Shown here piece after piece: positions 40,840 through 49,489 of a stretch of DNA of 64,000 nucleotides (the stretch's first letter is position 1; every line of letters starts with the position of its first letter). Under the pieces are notes generated by a model. The model was not told the DNA's origin and searched no databases. It saw only the letters and a program-made list of their open reading frames with translations. Source of the DNA: Verrucomicrobiota bacterium (GTDB lineage: Bacteria; Auribacterota; JABMQX01; JAFGEW01); the NCBI GenBank assembly GCA_016931415.1, contig JAFGEW010000016.1, positions 38,895 through 102,894 on the forward strand. The letters are read 5' to 3'. The position numbers and the translations under genes are program-made.

Positions 40840-41512
40840 CCGTCGGCACCGCCTCGGCCGTCAGCGGCCGGTCGAGTGTCCGAATGAAGTGGTAGCAGAC
40901 GCAGCGCGTGAACGTCGCCATCGACCGTAGTGGGCGGTCGGCCTTGTACTCCGACGCCTCGGGATCGACGATGTCGTAGTAGTAGGCGCGCGCGAGATTG
41001 GCGACCGCGAGCTCGTCGGTATCGAACATCTCGTCGACGGTCCAGACAACCCGCCCGCTCCGCGTGTCAACCATGACGATACGCAGCCCGATGGCGAGCG
41101 GCCGGTAGGGCCGATACTCGGTAATCTCGCCGACGACGACCGCGTCGACATTGAGCGTCTCCCCGAGCAGCCGCACCTTGACGGCGTCGAACGAGCCGCG
41201 CGCTGCGGTGAGCTGGGCCAGCGGCTCGTCGACTCGGGATTCGGTCACGTCGAACCGGCGCGCCTTGCGCAGCTCGCTCACGAACGACTCGGTCAGCTGG
41301 GTCGATGCCGCCGCATAGCGGCTGCGGTCAATGAACGGCATCACGGCGACGCGCCGGATACCGAGCTGTTCGAAGCGCGTGTCGCGCGACCAGTTGGTGA
41401 TCGCGTGTTGCGGCTCAAAATGGAGCACGGCACGGTTGCGCGCGCGCTCAGAGCAGCCGCCCTGGAGAACGGCCGCGCCGATCAGGACGATCCAGAATGC
41501 CTTCTGCCTCAT
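40799..41512 (-). CDS. CsgG/TolB-like lipoprotein
   Basis: A 237-residue lipoprotein with a lipobox (VLQGGC, Cys at residue 20). The mature part reads RRVAVMPFIDRSRYAAASTQLTESFVSELRKARRFDVTES, then LNVDAVVVGEITEYRPYRPLAIGLRIVMVDTRSGRVVWTVDEMF, which is the fold found in CsgG, LpoB and FlgO-type proteins. It probably sits on the inner face of the outer membrane. It is the last gene of the flagellar operon that starts near fliK, so a flagellar outer-membrane function like FlgO/FlgP is possible. It overlaps the TPR gene convergently. Confidence 0.75.
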   Translation of the reverse strand: MRQKAFWIVLIGAAVLQGGCSERARNRAVLHFEPQHAITNWSRDTRFEQLGIRRVAVMPFIDRSRYAAASTQLTESFVSELRKARRFDVTESRVDEPLAQLTAARGSFDAVKVRLLGETLNVDAVVVGEITEYRPYRPLAIGLRIVMVDTRSGRVVWTVDEMFDTDELAVANLARAYYYDIVDPEASEYKADRPLRSMATFTRCVCYHFIRTLDRPLTAEAVPTVSSTSIGVGANAL

Positions 41513-41546
41513 CGTATGCCTCCCGTTCCGCCCCGGGCATCATCGC

Positions 41547-41861
41547 CTAGGCGGTGATATCGATGTGGTGGTCGGGATCGTCCATGATCTCGTCGGGCGG
41601 GGCCTCCGGAGCGGCACCGTGCTGCTCCTTCCTGCCGCCCTCCCCTCGACCCTGCTTCTTCTGCTCCTCCTCGCGCACCTTGACGCCTTCTTCATCCTGT
41701 TCCGAATGCCGGACCTGCTTCTCTCGCACCTTCTCGAGCCGTTGGAGTTCGCTGGCGAACGCCTGCTCTTCGCCGATGTGCTGCTGCTTGGCCGTCTCCT
41801 GCATCTGCTCGGCGATCTGCGTGCGAGCGAGCGAATGCTGGTAGTTGACTGGTTCAACCAT
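41547..41861 (-). CDS. Small coiled-coil protein between fliA and the lipoprotein gene
   Basis: A 104-residue protein of unknown function. It begins MVEPVNYQHSLARTQIAEQMQETAKQQHIGEEQAFASELQRLEKV, a continuous helix likely to form a coiled coil. The C-terminal half is very charged (QDEEGVKVREEEQKKQ) and the end is acidic (DDPDHHIDITA). The ATG at 41861 follows a G-rich stretch. The same kind of small helical protein is known in flagellar operons of other phyla, but I cannot name it. It is transcribed with fliA 35 bases upstream. Confidence 0.65.
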   Translation of the reverse strand: MVEPVNYQHSLARTQIAEQMQETAKQQHIGEEQAFASELQRLEKVREKQVRHSEQDEEGVKVREEEQKKQGRGEGGRKEQHGAAPEAPPDEIMDDPDHHIDITA

Positions 41862-41896
41862 CTCAGCCCCCCGCGCTGCGGCCCGGGGCACGGCGG

Positions 41897-42712
41897 TTAG
41901 CCGGTGCCGGCGTGACTCGTCCGGGCAAGAGCGCGCACGGAGGAGTCGCAACGGCGCAGCTTGCCGCCGAGCCGCGTCAACGCTTTCGTGTGAATCTGCG
42001 AGACGCGGGACTCGCTGATGCCGAGCACCGCGCCGATTTCCTTGAGCATGAGCTGTTCGTAGTAGTAGAGCGCAATGACGATCCGCTCCTGCTCGGGCAG
42101 ATCTTGGACCGCCTGCGCTAGGATGGCGCGCTTCTCCTTCGCGTCGCAGACACTGAACGGCGACGGCTGGCTCTCGTCGGAGACCGCGTCAATCATGCTC
42201 ACGGCTTTGCGGTCGCCGTCATCGGGATTGAGCAGTTCATTGAGCGAGAGAAACGCCACGCTCCGCTCATCATTCATCAGCGAACCGAGCTCGTTGAGCG
42301 TAAGCTGAAGGCGTTCGGCAAGCTCATCGTCGCGTGCGGCGCGGCCGAATTCCTGTTCGATCGCGGCGTGGGCCCGCTGTAAGGCCACAAACTTCTCGCG
42401 TGCCGAGCGGGGTACCCAGTCGAGCGACCGGAGTTCGTCGAGCATCGAACCGCGGATGCGGATGATGGCGTATGTCTCGAACTTGGTCTTGTACTTCGGC
42501 TCGAAGTTTTCGATCGCGCTGATCAGACCAATGACTCCCGAGCCGATCAGATCGTTGATGTCCACGTGGGACGGGAGTGTGATCGCCAGCCGCCCGGCGA
42601 CGTACTTGACGAGCGGCAGGTAGTTGAGCGTGAGTGCGTCCTTCGCCTCGGCGTCGGCGTGGTTCTTCAGATACCGCGTCCAGAGCGCCTCAATGTGTTC
42701 CTGGCTTGCCAT
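41897..42712 (-). CDS. fliA: Flagellar sigma factor sigma-28, FliA
   Basis: FliA directs RNA polymerase to late flagellar promoters. The 271-residue protein has region 2 (YLPLVKYVAGRLAITLPSHVDINDLIGSGVIGLISAIENFEPKYKTKFETYAIIRIRGSMLDELRSLDW), region 3 (EKFVALQRAHAAIEQEFGR) and region 4 with the helix-turn-helix (LKEIGAVLGISESRVSQIHTKAL). Matching FliA-type sites are at 15217-15243 and 13946-13972, and the anti-sigma FlgM is at 26525-26833. It is followed by a small helical gene and preceded by flhG and a membrane protein gene. Confidence 0.96.
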   Translation of the reverse strand: MASQEHIEALWTRYLKNHADAEAKDALTLNYLPLVKYVAGRLAITLPSHVDINDLIGSGVIGLISAIENFEPKYKTKFETYAIIRIRGSMLDELRSLDWVPRSAREKFVALQRAHAAIEQEFGRAARDDELAERLQLTLNELGSLMNDERSVAFLSLNELLNPDDGDRKAVSMIDAVSDESQPSPFSVCDAKEKRAILAQAVQDLPEQERIVIALYYYEQLMLKEIGAVLGISESRVSQIHTKALTRLGGKLRRCDSSVRALARTSHAGTG

Positions 42713-42758
42713 CGAGCAGTGGTCCTTCCGGCACGAGGCTCAGGCGTCCACCCGCCGG

Positions 42759-43037
42759 CTACTCCGGCAGGGGCATCTCCGCCTGCTCATCGTGCGCCTG
42801 CTGTGTTCCCAGATCGTTCTCCCGTTTTGCCTCGGCCTGCTTGGCCAACTCAACGATCACACCGCGCACGACGCCGCGCAGCGCCACGAGCCCAAACAGG
42901 CCGAACACGACGAACGCGGCCACGCCGCGTGTCACCACACCCATCGGCGTAGCCCCGGCCACCGACGAGGACACGGCGACGACAATGAACGCCGTAGCCC
43001 CCATGGCGAGCGCAAGTCTATGCAGAATGATCGTCAT
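42759..43037 (-). CDS. Small membrane protein with two hydrophobic segments
   Basis: A 92-residue protein with hydrophobic spans at about residues 8-30 and 38-62, and a polar C-terminal tail (AEAKRENDLGTQQAHDEQAE). It starts within the last 20 bases of flhG and ends 46 bases before fliA. No known family was recognised. The position between flhG and fliA suggests a role with flagellar placement or regulation, but nothing proves it. Confidence 0.65.
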   Translation of the reverse strand: MTIILHRLALAMGATAFIVVAVSSSVAGATPMGVVTRGVAAFVVFGLFGLVALRGVVRGVIVELAKQAEAKRENDLGTQQAHDEQAEMPLPE

Positions 43038-43926
43038 CGCTGATCAGTGCCACGGCGTCGCGGGCAAACGCTTCGATGCCACCCGCGGCGCTGGTCGCCT
43101 CGTTGTTGATCCACTTGAGCGCGATCGGCCGGAGCGCCGACACCATCGGCGAGTCCGGGAACGCGATCGCCGCCGGCGTCTGGCGCCGCACCGCCTCGCC
43201 GACGAGCCGGTCACAGGGCACGTGGCCCAGGTATTCCGGCCGGTAGTTGAGAAACTGCTCGGTCACCCACGCCAGCCCGCGGAACGCCGTCTGAGCCTGG
43301 TGCTCGTCAGACTGGTTGACAAGCACACCGATGCCGGCGCGTCTGCCGCGCATGGCAAGCACCTTGATCAGGGCGTAGGCGTCGGTAAGCGCCGTCGGCT
43401 CCGGCACCGTGACGAGCACGACGCGATTGCTCGGCTCGAGAAACGCCGTCACGGTCACTGAGATGCCGGCCGGCGTGTCGAACAGAATGTAGTCCATGCG
43501 CGAGTCGAGCTGCCGGAACCCGGAAACGAGCCCGTCGAGCTGCTCGACCGTCAGCGTCGTAAGCTCCTGTAACCCGGAGCCCGCGGGCAGGATGCGGATG
43601 CCGCCCGGGCCCTCGACGAGCGCCTCGTCAATGCTGCGGCCCTCGCGGATCACGTGCTGGAGCGTAAACCGCGGCTTGACGCCGAACAGCACGTCAATGT
43701 TGGAGAGCGCCAGGTCACCGTCAACGAGCAGCACGCGCTTGCCGTACTGGGCGAGCAGCACGGCCATCGACGCGGCAATGTTGCTCTTGCCCACGCCGCC
43801 TTTGCCGCTCGTGAACGCGATCGCCATCGCCTTTCGCCTCGCCGCGCGGGCCGGGGCGGCTGCCGTCGCGACCGCTGTGTGCACGGTCTCTTCATACTGC
43901 TGCGCCGTCTGGTGCATACTGCTCAT
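43018..43926 (-). CDS. flhG: FlhG (YlxH/FleN) MinD-like ATPase for flagellar number
   Basis: FlhG limits flagellar number and placement, working with FlhF. The 302-residue ATPase has the deviant Walker A TSGKGGVGKSNIAAS, LLVDGDLALSNIDVLFG, DTPAGIS and a C-terminal region with RQTPAAIAFPDSP typical of FlhG. The N-terminal 30 residues (HQTAQQYEETVHTAVATAAAPAR) do not show the usual DQAxxLR activator helix that stimulates the FlhF GTPase. It overlaps flhF upstream by 35 bases and the membrane gene downstream by 20. Confidence 0.92.
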   Translation of the reverse strand: MSSMHQTAQQYEETVHTAVATAAAPARAARRKAMAIAFTSGKGGVGKSNIAASMAVLLAQYGKRVLLVDGDLALSNIDVLFGVKPRFTLQHVIREGRSIDEALVEGPGGIRILPAGSGLQELTTLTVEQLDGLVSGFRQLDSRMDYILFDTPAGISVTVTAFLEPSNRVVLVTVPEPTALTDAYALIKVLAMRGRRAGIGVLVNQSDEHQAQTAFRGLAWVTEQFLNYRPEYLGHVPCDRLVGEAVRRQTPAAIAFPDSPMVSALRPIALKWINNEATSAAGGIEAFARDAVALISDDDHSA

Positions 43927-45067
43927 TCCTTGCGTGCTCGTCGGAGGTAGGGATCGGCCCGACCTTCCGTCCGGTCTCGCTGTGTAGAATCAATCGTGCC
44001 AACTTGCCCGGCGATGCCGGCTCGATGTGCTCTGGAATACCCTGGCCCGTGGTGAGGTAGGACACTGGCCGCTTCGACTTGACCGTCAACGTCAGGAGCG
44101 AGCCGTGGTCGCGGGTCTCATCGAGCTTCGTGAACAGCAGGGCGTGGACGTTCATCGACGAGAAACGGTCTATGGCCGCGAGGTTTTCCTTGCAGCGGGT
44201 TGCGGCGCTGAGCGCAAGGTGAATCTCGGCCTCACTGATCTCCTTGAAGAACGCGGTGAGTTCCATGACCTGCATCCAGTCGTAGGGACTGCGACCACCC
44301 GAATCGATGAGGATGAGGTCCTTGTCCTGATGCGCGGTGATCGTACTCCGCAGGTCGGTGGGCGTGAGCACGACTTCAATCGGCACCTTAAGCAGCCTCG
44401 CGTAGACACGCATCTGCTCAACGGCAGCGACACGGTAGACGTCGACGGTGACGATCGCCACGTTCTTGCGTTCGAGCCCAGCGTGGTGGGCCGCAAGCTT
44501 GGCCACGGTGGTCGTCTTGCCAACCCCCGTCGGGCCGACCACGGCAAGAACTTTGGGTCGGCCGGCATCGAGCTTGAGCGGACCCGTGACGCGCAAGAAG
44601 CGCTCGACGCGCTTGTCAATGTACTCGCGGATCAGGCTCTCGCTGTCGGCGGTGCGCAGGTCTTCGACGGCGGAGCGCAGCAGCGCTTCGGCGAGCAGCT
44701 CGTCCACATCGTGGCTCACGAGTTCGCGCCGGATGTTTTCGACGATGCCGGACGGTCGGACAAGTGTGGCGACGTCGGGCCGCTCCTTGGACACCGACGC
44801 GTGAAGGTAGTCGCCCAAGCGGTGGTCGGCGACCCGCTCGCGCGTGTCGCGGGGTTGTTCCTCGGGCATCGCCACCGGCTGACGCGCCTCCGGCGCATCG
44901 CCATCGACGGCTGCGGTGACCTCGATCATCGGCTTGCTCAGCAGGTTGAGCACGCCGCTCCGGCCGACCTTGCGCGAGTGGAGGATGACCGCGTTCGGCC
45001 CCAGTTCGCGCCGGATCTGATCGATGGCCTCCTGCATCGTTGCCGCTGTGTACCGTCTGACCTTCAC
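43892..45067 (-). CDS. flhF: Flagellar biosynthesis GTPase FlhF
   Basis: FlhF is an SRP-type GTPase that targets early flagellar parts to the pole. The 391-residue protein has an N-terminal basic domain (KVRRYTAATMQEAIDQIRRELGPNAVILHSRKVGRSG), a linker, and the GTPase core: VVGPTGVGKTTTVAKLAA at about residue 180, VTVDVYRVAAVEQMRVYA, ILIDSGGRSPYD (in place of the DTAGR switch) and LLFTKLDETRDHG. It overlaps flhG and lies 48 bases after flhA. FlhF plus FlhG argues for polar flagella. Confidence 0.95.
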   Translation of the reverse strand: MKVRRYTAATMQEAIDQIRRELGPNAVILHSRKVGRSGVLNLLSKPMIEVTAAVDGDAPEARQPVAMPEEQPRDTRERVADHRLGDYLHASVSKERPDVATLVRPSGIVENIRRELVSHDVDELLAEALLRSAVEDLRTADSESLIREYIDKRVERFLRVTGPLKLDAGRPKVLAVVGPTGVGKTTTVAKLAAHHAGLERKNVAIVTVDVYRVAAVEQMRVYARLLKVPIEVVLTPTDLRSTITAHQDKDLILIDSGGRSPYDWMQVMELTAFFKEISEAEIHLALSAATRCKENLAAIDRFSSMNVHALLFTKLDETRDHGSLLTLTVKSKRPVSYLTTGQGIPEHIEPASPGKLARLILHSETGRKVGPIPTSDEHARNEQYAPDGAAV

Positions 45068-45115
45068 GCTCTCTGTCCCCTTGTTCTTTGTCGCTGTCTG
45101 GACCCCATGCGCACG

Positions 45116-47215
45116 TTAGGCTCCCACGAGCGCGCCCGCGCGCTCCGCGCGCGCCTCGAGCCGCACCAAGCCGACCGACTGCACCGCGGCGTCGGGGGCG
45201 AGGTCGCTAAACGAGAGCACGACGAGCTTCGGCAGATCGCGCCCGATGAGCCGCCTAAGTGCCAGCCGCAGGGTCGGCGAGCACAAGAGCACCGGGTTCG
45301 ACGCCACGGCCGACGCTTGTTGAACCGTTTTGCCGATCGAGTCGATGAGCTGGCGACCCGTGTCGGGGTCGAGCACGAGCACGGAGCCGCGCCCGGTCTT
45401 CTGGACCGAGTTGACAAGCTGTGGCTCGAGTTGCGGATCGAGCAGCACCGCGTTGACCTTGCCCTCGGCGTCGCGGAACTGCGCCGTGATCTGGCGGCAG
45501 AGCCCGTGGCGCACGTACTCGCCGAGCACATCGACGTCTTTGGTTATCGTCCCGTAGTCGGAGAGCGTCTCGAGGATCGTCGGCAACTGGCGGATGCTCA
45601 CCCGCTCAGCAAGCAGGTTCTGGAGCACACGCTGGATCTGCCCAACGGTAAGTACGTTGGGCACGAGCTCATCGACGAGCACCGGGAAGCTTTTCTTTGC
45701 ACCGTCGAGCAGCTCCTGCACGCCCTGGCGTGAGAGGAGTTCGTCGGCATGCTGGCGAATGGTTTCCGAGATATGGGTGGCAAGCACGCTCGTGGCGTCC
45801 ACAACCGTATAGCCGAGCGCCCCGGCACGGTCTTTCTGCGCATCGCTGATCCAGACCGCGGGCAGACCGAAGGCCGGCTCCGTGGTCGGAATGCCCTGGA
45901 CTTCGGCGGGAGCGCCGGCCGTGTTGAGCGCCATATGCATGCCGACCATAAGTTCACCGCCCGCCACCACCGTGCCGGCGATCTTGAGCGCATAGTTGTT
46001 CGGCTGGAGCTGGAGGTTGTCACGGATGCGGATCGGTGGCACAATAAGGCCAAGCTCCGTGGCGAACTCGCGCCGCAGCAGGGTGATCCGCTCGAGGATG
46101 TCGCCGCCCTGCGAGACGTCGACGAGCGGGATAAGCCCGTAGCCGATCTCGAGCTCCATCGGGTCGACATGGAGCAGACGCTTGACACGTTCCGGCTCGG
46201 GCACGTCCACCCTTGCCGCCTCCTCGACCTGCGCCACCTGGACCTTGAGTTTCTCGGCCCGCTCGACCAAGTAGCCTGTGACGCCCGTGGCGCCGGCCAG
46301 CAACAGGAACGGCACTGTCGGCAGGCCGGGCATGATGGCGAAAAAACCGAGCACGCCCGCCGTGATCAGGAGCGCGCGCGGCTTCTGTAGAAGCTGCCCG
46401 GTGAGGTCCTCGCCGATGCTCTTCTCAGTCGAGCCCGCGCGGCTGACGAGCACGCCGGCCGCCGTGGCGATGATGAGCGACGGGATCTGTGCAACGAGGC
46501 CGTCGCCGATCGTGAGCAACGTGTAGCGCTGCGCGGCCACGCCGACCGCCATGCCGCGCTGGAGCACACCGATCGACAGACCGCCGAGGACGTTGATCAC
46601 CGTGATGAGGATGCCGGCTATGGCGTCGCCGCGCACGAACTTGCTGGCGCCGTCCATGGCGCCGTAGAAGTCCGCCTCTCGCGCGATCTGTTGGCGACGC
46701 GTGCGAGCCTCGTCTTCCGTGATGAGTCCGGTATTGAGGTCGGCGTCGATGGCCATCTGTTTGCCGGGCATGGCGTCCAATGTAAAGCGGGCGGCCACCT
46801 CGGCGATGCGCGTCGCGCCTTTGGTGATGACCACGAACTGGATAATGACGAGAATCAGAAAGATGACGGCGCCGACGACGAAGTTGCCCCCGACGACGAA
46901 GTTGCCGAACGCCTCGATGACCTTGCCCGCCTCGCCGTCCAGCAGGATGCGGCGCGTCGTCGCCACGTTGAGGGAGAGCCGGAACAGAGTCGTGAACAAC
47001 AGGAGCGAGGGAAAGATTGCCAGGTCAAGCGCTCGCTCGCTGTAGATCACCACGAGCAACACGAGCACCGAGAGCGTGATGTTGACCGTGAGCAGCAGGT
47101 CCAGCACGGTACTGGGCAGCGGGATGATGATGGCGATGAGCACACCAACAACGGCCACGGCCATCCCGATGTTGCCGAACTTCGCCATCCGTGTCTCGTG
47201 TTTGAGGCCAGGCAT
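45116..47215 (-). CDS. flhA: Flagellar export gate protein FlhA
   Basis: FlhA is the ring at the base of the export gate. The 699-residue protein has eight predicted membrane spans in its N-terminal half (MAVAVVGVLIAIIIPLPSTVLDLLLTVNITLSVLV onward), the FHIPEP-type signature around AARFTLDAMPGKQMAIDADLNTGLI, and a large cytosolic C-terminal domain that docks chaperones. I kept the ATG at 47215 because AGGGA lies seven bases away; an in-frame ATG at 47188 has a poorer site. It follows flhB by 29 bases. Confidence 0.96.
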   Translation of the reverse strand: MPGLKHETRMAKFGNIGMAVAVVGVLIAIIIPLPSTVLDLLLTVNITLSVLVLLVVIYSERALDLAIFPSLLLFTTLFRLSLNVATTRRILLDGEAGKVIEAFGNFVVGGNFVVGAVIFLILVIIQFVVITKGATRIAEVAARFTLDAMPGKQMAIDADLNTGLITEDEARTRRQQIAREADFYGAMDGASKFVRGDAIAGILITVINVLGGLSIGVLQRGMAVGVAAQRYTLLTIGDGLVAQIPSLIIATAAGVLVSRAGSTEKSIGEDLTGQLLQKPRALLITAGVLGFFAIMPGLPTVPFLLLAGATGVTGYLVERAEKLKVQVAQVEEAARVDVPEPERVKRLLHVDPMELEIGYGLIPLVDVSQGGDILERITLLRREFATELGLIVPPIRIRDNLQLQPNNYALKIAGTVVAGGELMVGMHMALNTAGAPAEVQGIPTTEPAFGLPAVWISDAQKDRAGALGYTVVDATSVLATHISETIRQHADELLSRQGVQELLDGAKKSFPVLVDELVPNVLTVGQIQRVLQNLLAERVSIRQLPTILETLSDYGTITKDVDVLGEYVRHGLCRQITAQFRDAEGKVNAVLLDPQLEPQLVNSVQKTGRGSVLVLDPDTGRQLIDSIGKTVQQASAVASNPVLLCSPTLRLALRRLIGRDLPKLVVLSFSDLAPDAAVQSVGLVRLEARAERAGALVGA

Positions 47216-47244
47216 TTCGGTTCCCTAATCCCTTGTCATGATCC

Positions 47245-48354
47245 TTAGGCCGGAGCGCTTGCGGGCCGCTGTGGCCTCACCCGGCCGAGCACGCGCGCTT
47301 GACCGAGCGCGTAAACATAGGCGAGCACCTCGGCCACGGCGTGGTAGAACGCGATCGGCACGAAGCCGCCAACCTCTGCGCTCTTGTAGAGCGCCTGCGC
47401 CAGCGGCGGGTTCTGCACGATGGGCACGTGATGTGCCTTGGCAAGTGCGATGATGCGTTCGGCAAGCAGGCGCGCGCCCTTGGCAATGACTTTCGGCGCC
47501 GGCATCACCTCGGCGTCGTACTGGAGCGCGATCGCGTAGTGCGTCGGGTTGGTGATCACCACGTCGGCTTTCGGCACCTCATGCATCATGCGCCGCATGC
47601 TCGCCTTGAGCTGCAAGCCGCGGATGTGACCTTTGACCTGCGGGTCTCCTTCGACGTTCTTGCGCTCATCCTTGACCTGTTGCTTGGTCATTTTGAGCTT
47701 CTCTTCATGGCGGTGGCGCTTCCACACGTAATCGAGCGTCGCGAGCACGATGAGCACGATGATGATCTTCAGTGAGACGCGCAGCGCGACGCCGACGGTG
47801 AAGTCAGCGATCTGGGGCACCGTTTGGTCCATGAGGGGCACAAACCGCAGCAGGTAGCCCTTGATCGACCAGTAGGCGACGAGGCCGATCAGGGCGATCT
47901 TCCCCACCGCCACGGCGAGATCGACCAGCTTGTCCTTGCTCAGCATGTTGAGCCGGCTCAACTTCGGCTTGAGCTGATCGAGTTTGGGCTTGAGCGCCTG
48001 CGGCGACCAAAGCCAACCATACTGGATGACCGACGCTACGACGGACGCCACCACGACGACGAGCAGAACGGGTGCCATCATGAGTGCGACGCGCCCCAGG
48101 ATTTGCAGCAGCAGCGGGTAAGTGCTGCTCGGCGTCAGCTCGACGCTTGTGTAGGTCTCGAACGTCACGCGGAGCAGGTCCTTGAACTGCCTGCTGATGA
48201 AGGAGCCGCCGAACCAGAGGCAGAGCAATCCGAGAAACAGCACGACGACGGAGCTGACATCCGCACTCTGCGCAACGCTGCCCTTTTCGCGCGCCTCATT
48301 GCGGCGCTTGGGCGTTGCGGTCTCTGTGCGTGCCTCTTTATCTTCTTCTGCCAT
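47245..48354 (-). CDS. flhB: Flagellar export switch protein FlhB
   Basis: FlhB controls the change from hook to filament export. The 369-residue protein starts with the usual cytosolic EARTETATPKRRNEAREKG segment, has four transmembrane spans, and contains the autocleavage site NPTH at about residue 277 (NPTHYAIALQYD). The C-terminus reads KGARLLAERIIALAKAHHVPIVQNPPLAQALYKSAEVGGFVPIAFYHAVAEVLAYVYAL. It follows fliR with 15 bases between. Confidence 0.96.
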   Translation of the reverse strand: MAEEDKEARTETATPKRRNEAREKGSVAQSADVSSVVVLFLGLLCLWFGGSFISRQFKDLLRVTFETYTSVELTPSSTYPLLLQILGRVALMMAPVLLVVVVASVVASVIQYGWLWSPQALKPKLDQLKPKLSRLNMLSKDKLVDLAVAVGKIALIGLVAYWSIKGYLLRFVPLMDQTVPQIADFTVGVALRVSLKIIIVLIVLATLDYVWKRHRHEEKLKMTKQQVKDERKNVEGDPQVKGHIRGLQLKASMRRMMHEVPKADVVITNPTHYAIALQYDAEVMPAPKVIAKGARLLAERIIALAKAHHVPIVQNPPLAQALYKSAEVGGFVPIAFYHAVAEVLAYVYALGQARVLGRVRPQRPASAPA

Positions 48355-48369
48355 CCGTCAGCCCGCCCG

Positions 48370-49149
48370 TCACCGCAAGTGCTCGAGCATGGTGTAGATG
48401 TCGCCTGTTGCCGTGCGCAGCATCTTGTCGAACACGGAGGAGAACATCGGGATGCAGACCGCCAGGCCGATCAGTCCAACGGCGATCTTGAGCGGCAGCC
48501 CGATGACAAGGATGTTCATCTGTGGCACGAACCGCGCCACAAGTCCCTCGACCACGGTCGTCATGATAAGCATGACAAACGCCGGCGCCGTGATCCTGAT
48601 CGCCAACGGGAACACCTCGCCGGTAACGCGCACCACCTCCATCGCGAGCGACGAGTCGCAGCGCACACCGCCGATCGGGATCAGCTCGAAGCTGTCGAAC
48701 AACGCCGTGAGCATGATGTGATGACCACCGATAGCCAGAAACAGCATGAGCGCGACGAGGTTCTCGAATTGGCCCACGAGCGAGGTCTCGTCGTCGAACT
48801 CCGGGTCGATCAGCTGCACCATCCCGAAACCCATGTGCCGGCCGAGGATTTCGCCCGACAGATTCGTGGCGGCAAAGAGCAGGCTGGCCACCATGCCGAT
48901 GAGCAGTCCGACCGAGCTCTCCTCCAGAATGAGCACCGGCACTGCGGCCCAACTGCGCCCCTGCGCCGGGTGCGCCTGTATCACAAGCGGCATGAGCATG
49001 AGCGCCATGAAGAATCCGAGGCCCGCCTTGAGCCGCGCGGGCACGGCACGGTTGGCAAAGATGGGTGCGACGAGACACAGGCCCAGGATCCGGAAGAACA
49101 CCAGGGCGAAGAGTTGCACGTGTGCTGTCAACCAGGTCTCGAGGTCCAT
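48370..49149 (-). CDS. fliR: Flagellar export gate protein FliR
   Basis: FliR is part of the FliPQR export channel. The 259-residue protein has six predicted membrane helices with the family pattern: RILGLCLVAPIFANRAVPARLKAGLGFFMALMLMPLV near the N-terminus and FVMLIMTTVVEGLVARFVPQMNILVIGLPLKIAVGLIGL near the C-terminus. It lies between fliQ and flhB in the standard gene order. Confidence 0.93.
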   Translation of the reverse strand: MDLETWLTAHVQLFALVFFRILGLCLVAPIFANRAVPARLKAGLGFFMALMLMPLVIQAHPAQGRSWAAVPVLILEESSVGLLIGMVASLLFAATNLSGEILGRHMGFGMVQLIDPEFDDETSLVGQFENLVALMLFLAIGGHHIMLTALFDSFELIPIGGVRCDSSLAMEVVRVTGEVFPLAIRITAPAFVMLIMTTVVEGLVARFVPQMNILVIGLPLKIAVGLIGLAVCIPMFSSVFDKMLRTATGDIYTMLEHLR

Positions 49150-49189
49150 GCATGGACGCGCCTTTAGGCGTTCACTGCCATGTCGTGCC

Positions 49190-49459
49190 TCAGCGCACGA
49201 ACTGCGGCAGGTAGCGGAATATGCTTTCCGTGTAATCGATGAGCGTCGCCGTCATCCACGGCGCGAAGATCGCGAGTACGACCATCACACCGACGATCTT
49301 GGGCACAAACGTCAGGCTCATCTCTCGGATCTGCGTCACCGTCTGGAAAATGCTGACGAGCACACCGATAATGAGCCCAGCGGCGAGCAGCGGCCCGGCC
49401 ACGATCAGCACGGTGTACAGCGTCTGTGTCATGAGTGTGACCGTCATTTCGGGCGTCAT
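49190..49459 (-). CDS. fliQ: Flagellar export gate protein FliQ
   Basis: FliQ is a small channel subunit. The 89-residue protein has two membrane spans (LYTVLIVAGPLLAAGLIIGVLVSIFQTVTQIREMSLTFVPKIVGVMVVLAIFAPWM). The QTVTQIxExTLTFVPK motif is strongly conserved in the family. It stands between fliP (30 bases upstream) and fliR (40 bases downstream). Confidence 0.95.
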   Translation of the reverse strand: MTPEMTVTLMTQTLYTVLIVAGPLLAAGLIIGVLVSIFQTVTQIREMSLTFVPKIVGVMVVLAIFAPWMTATLIDYTESIFRYLPQFVR

Positions 49460-49489
49460 GGGTGTCTTCGGCCTCCACTTCGCGTGAGG

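Noticed and set aside
44027..45733. A 568-codon plus-strand open frame opposite flhF and flhA
   Set aside because: It is a mirror frame of FlhF/FlhA codons, rich in Arg, His, Val and Asp with no domain. GC-rich third positions on the coding strand create such frames.
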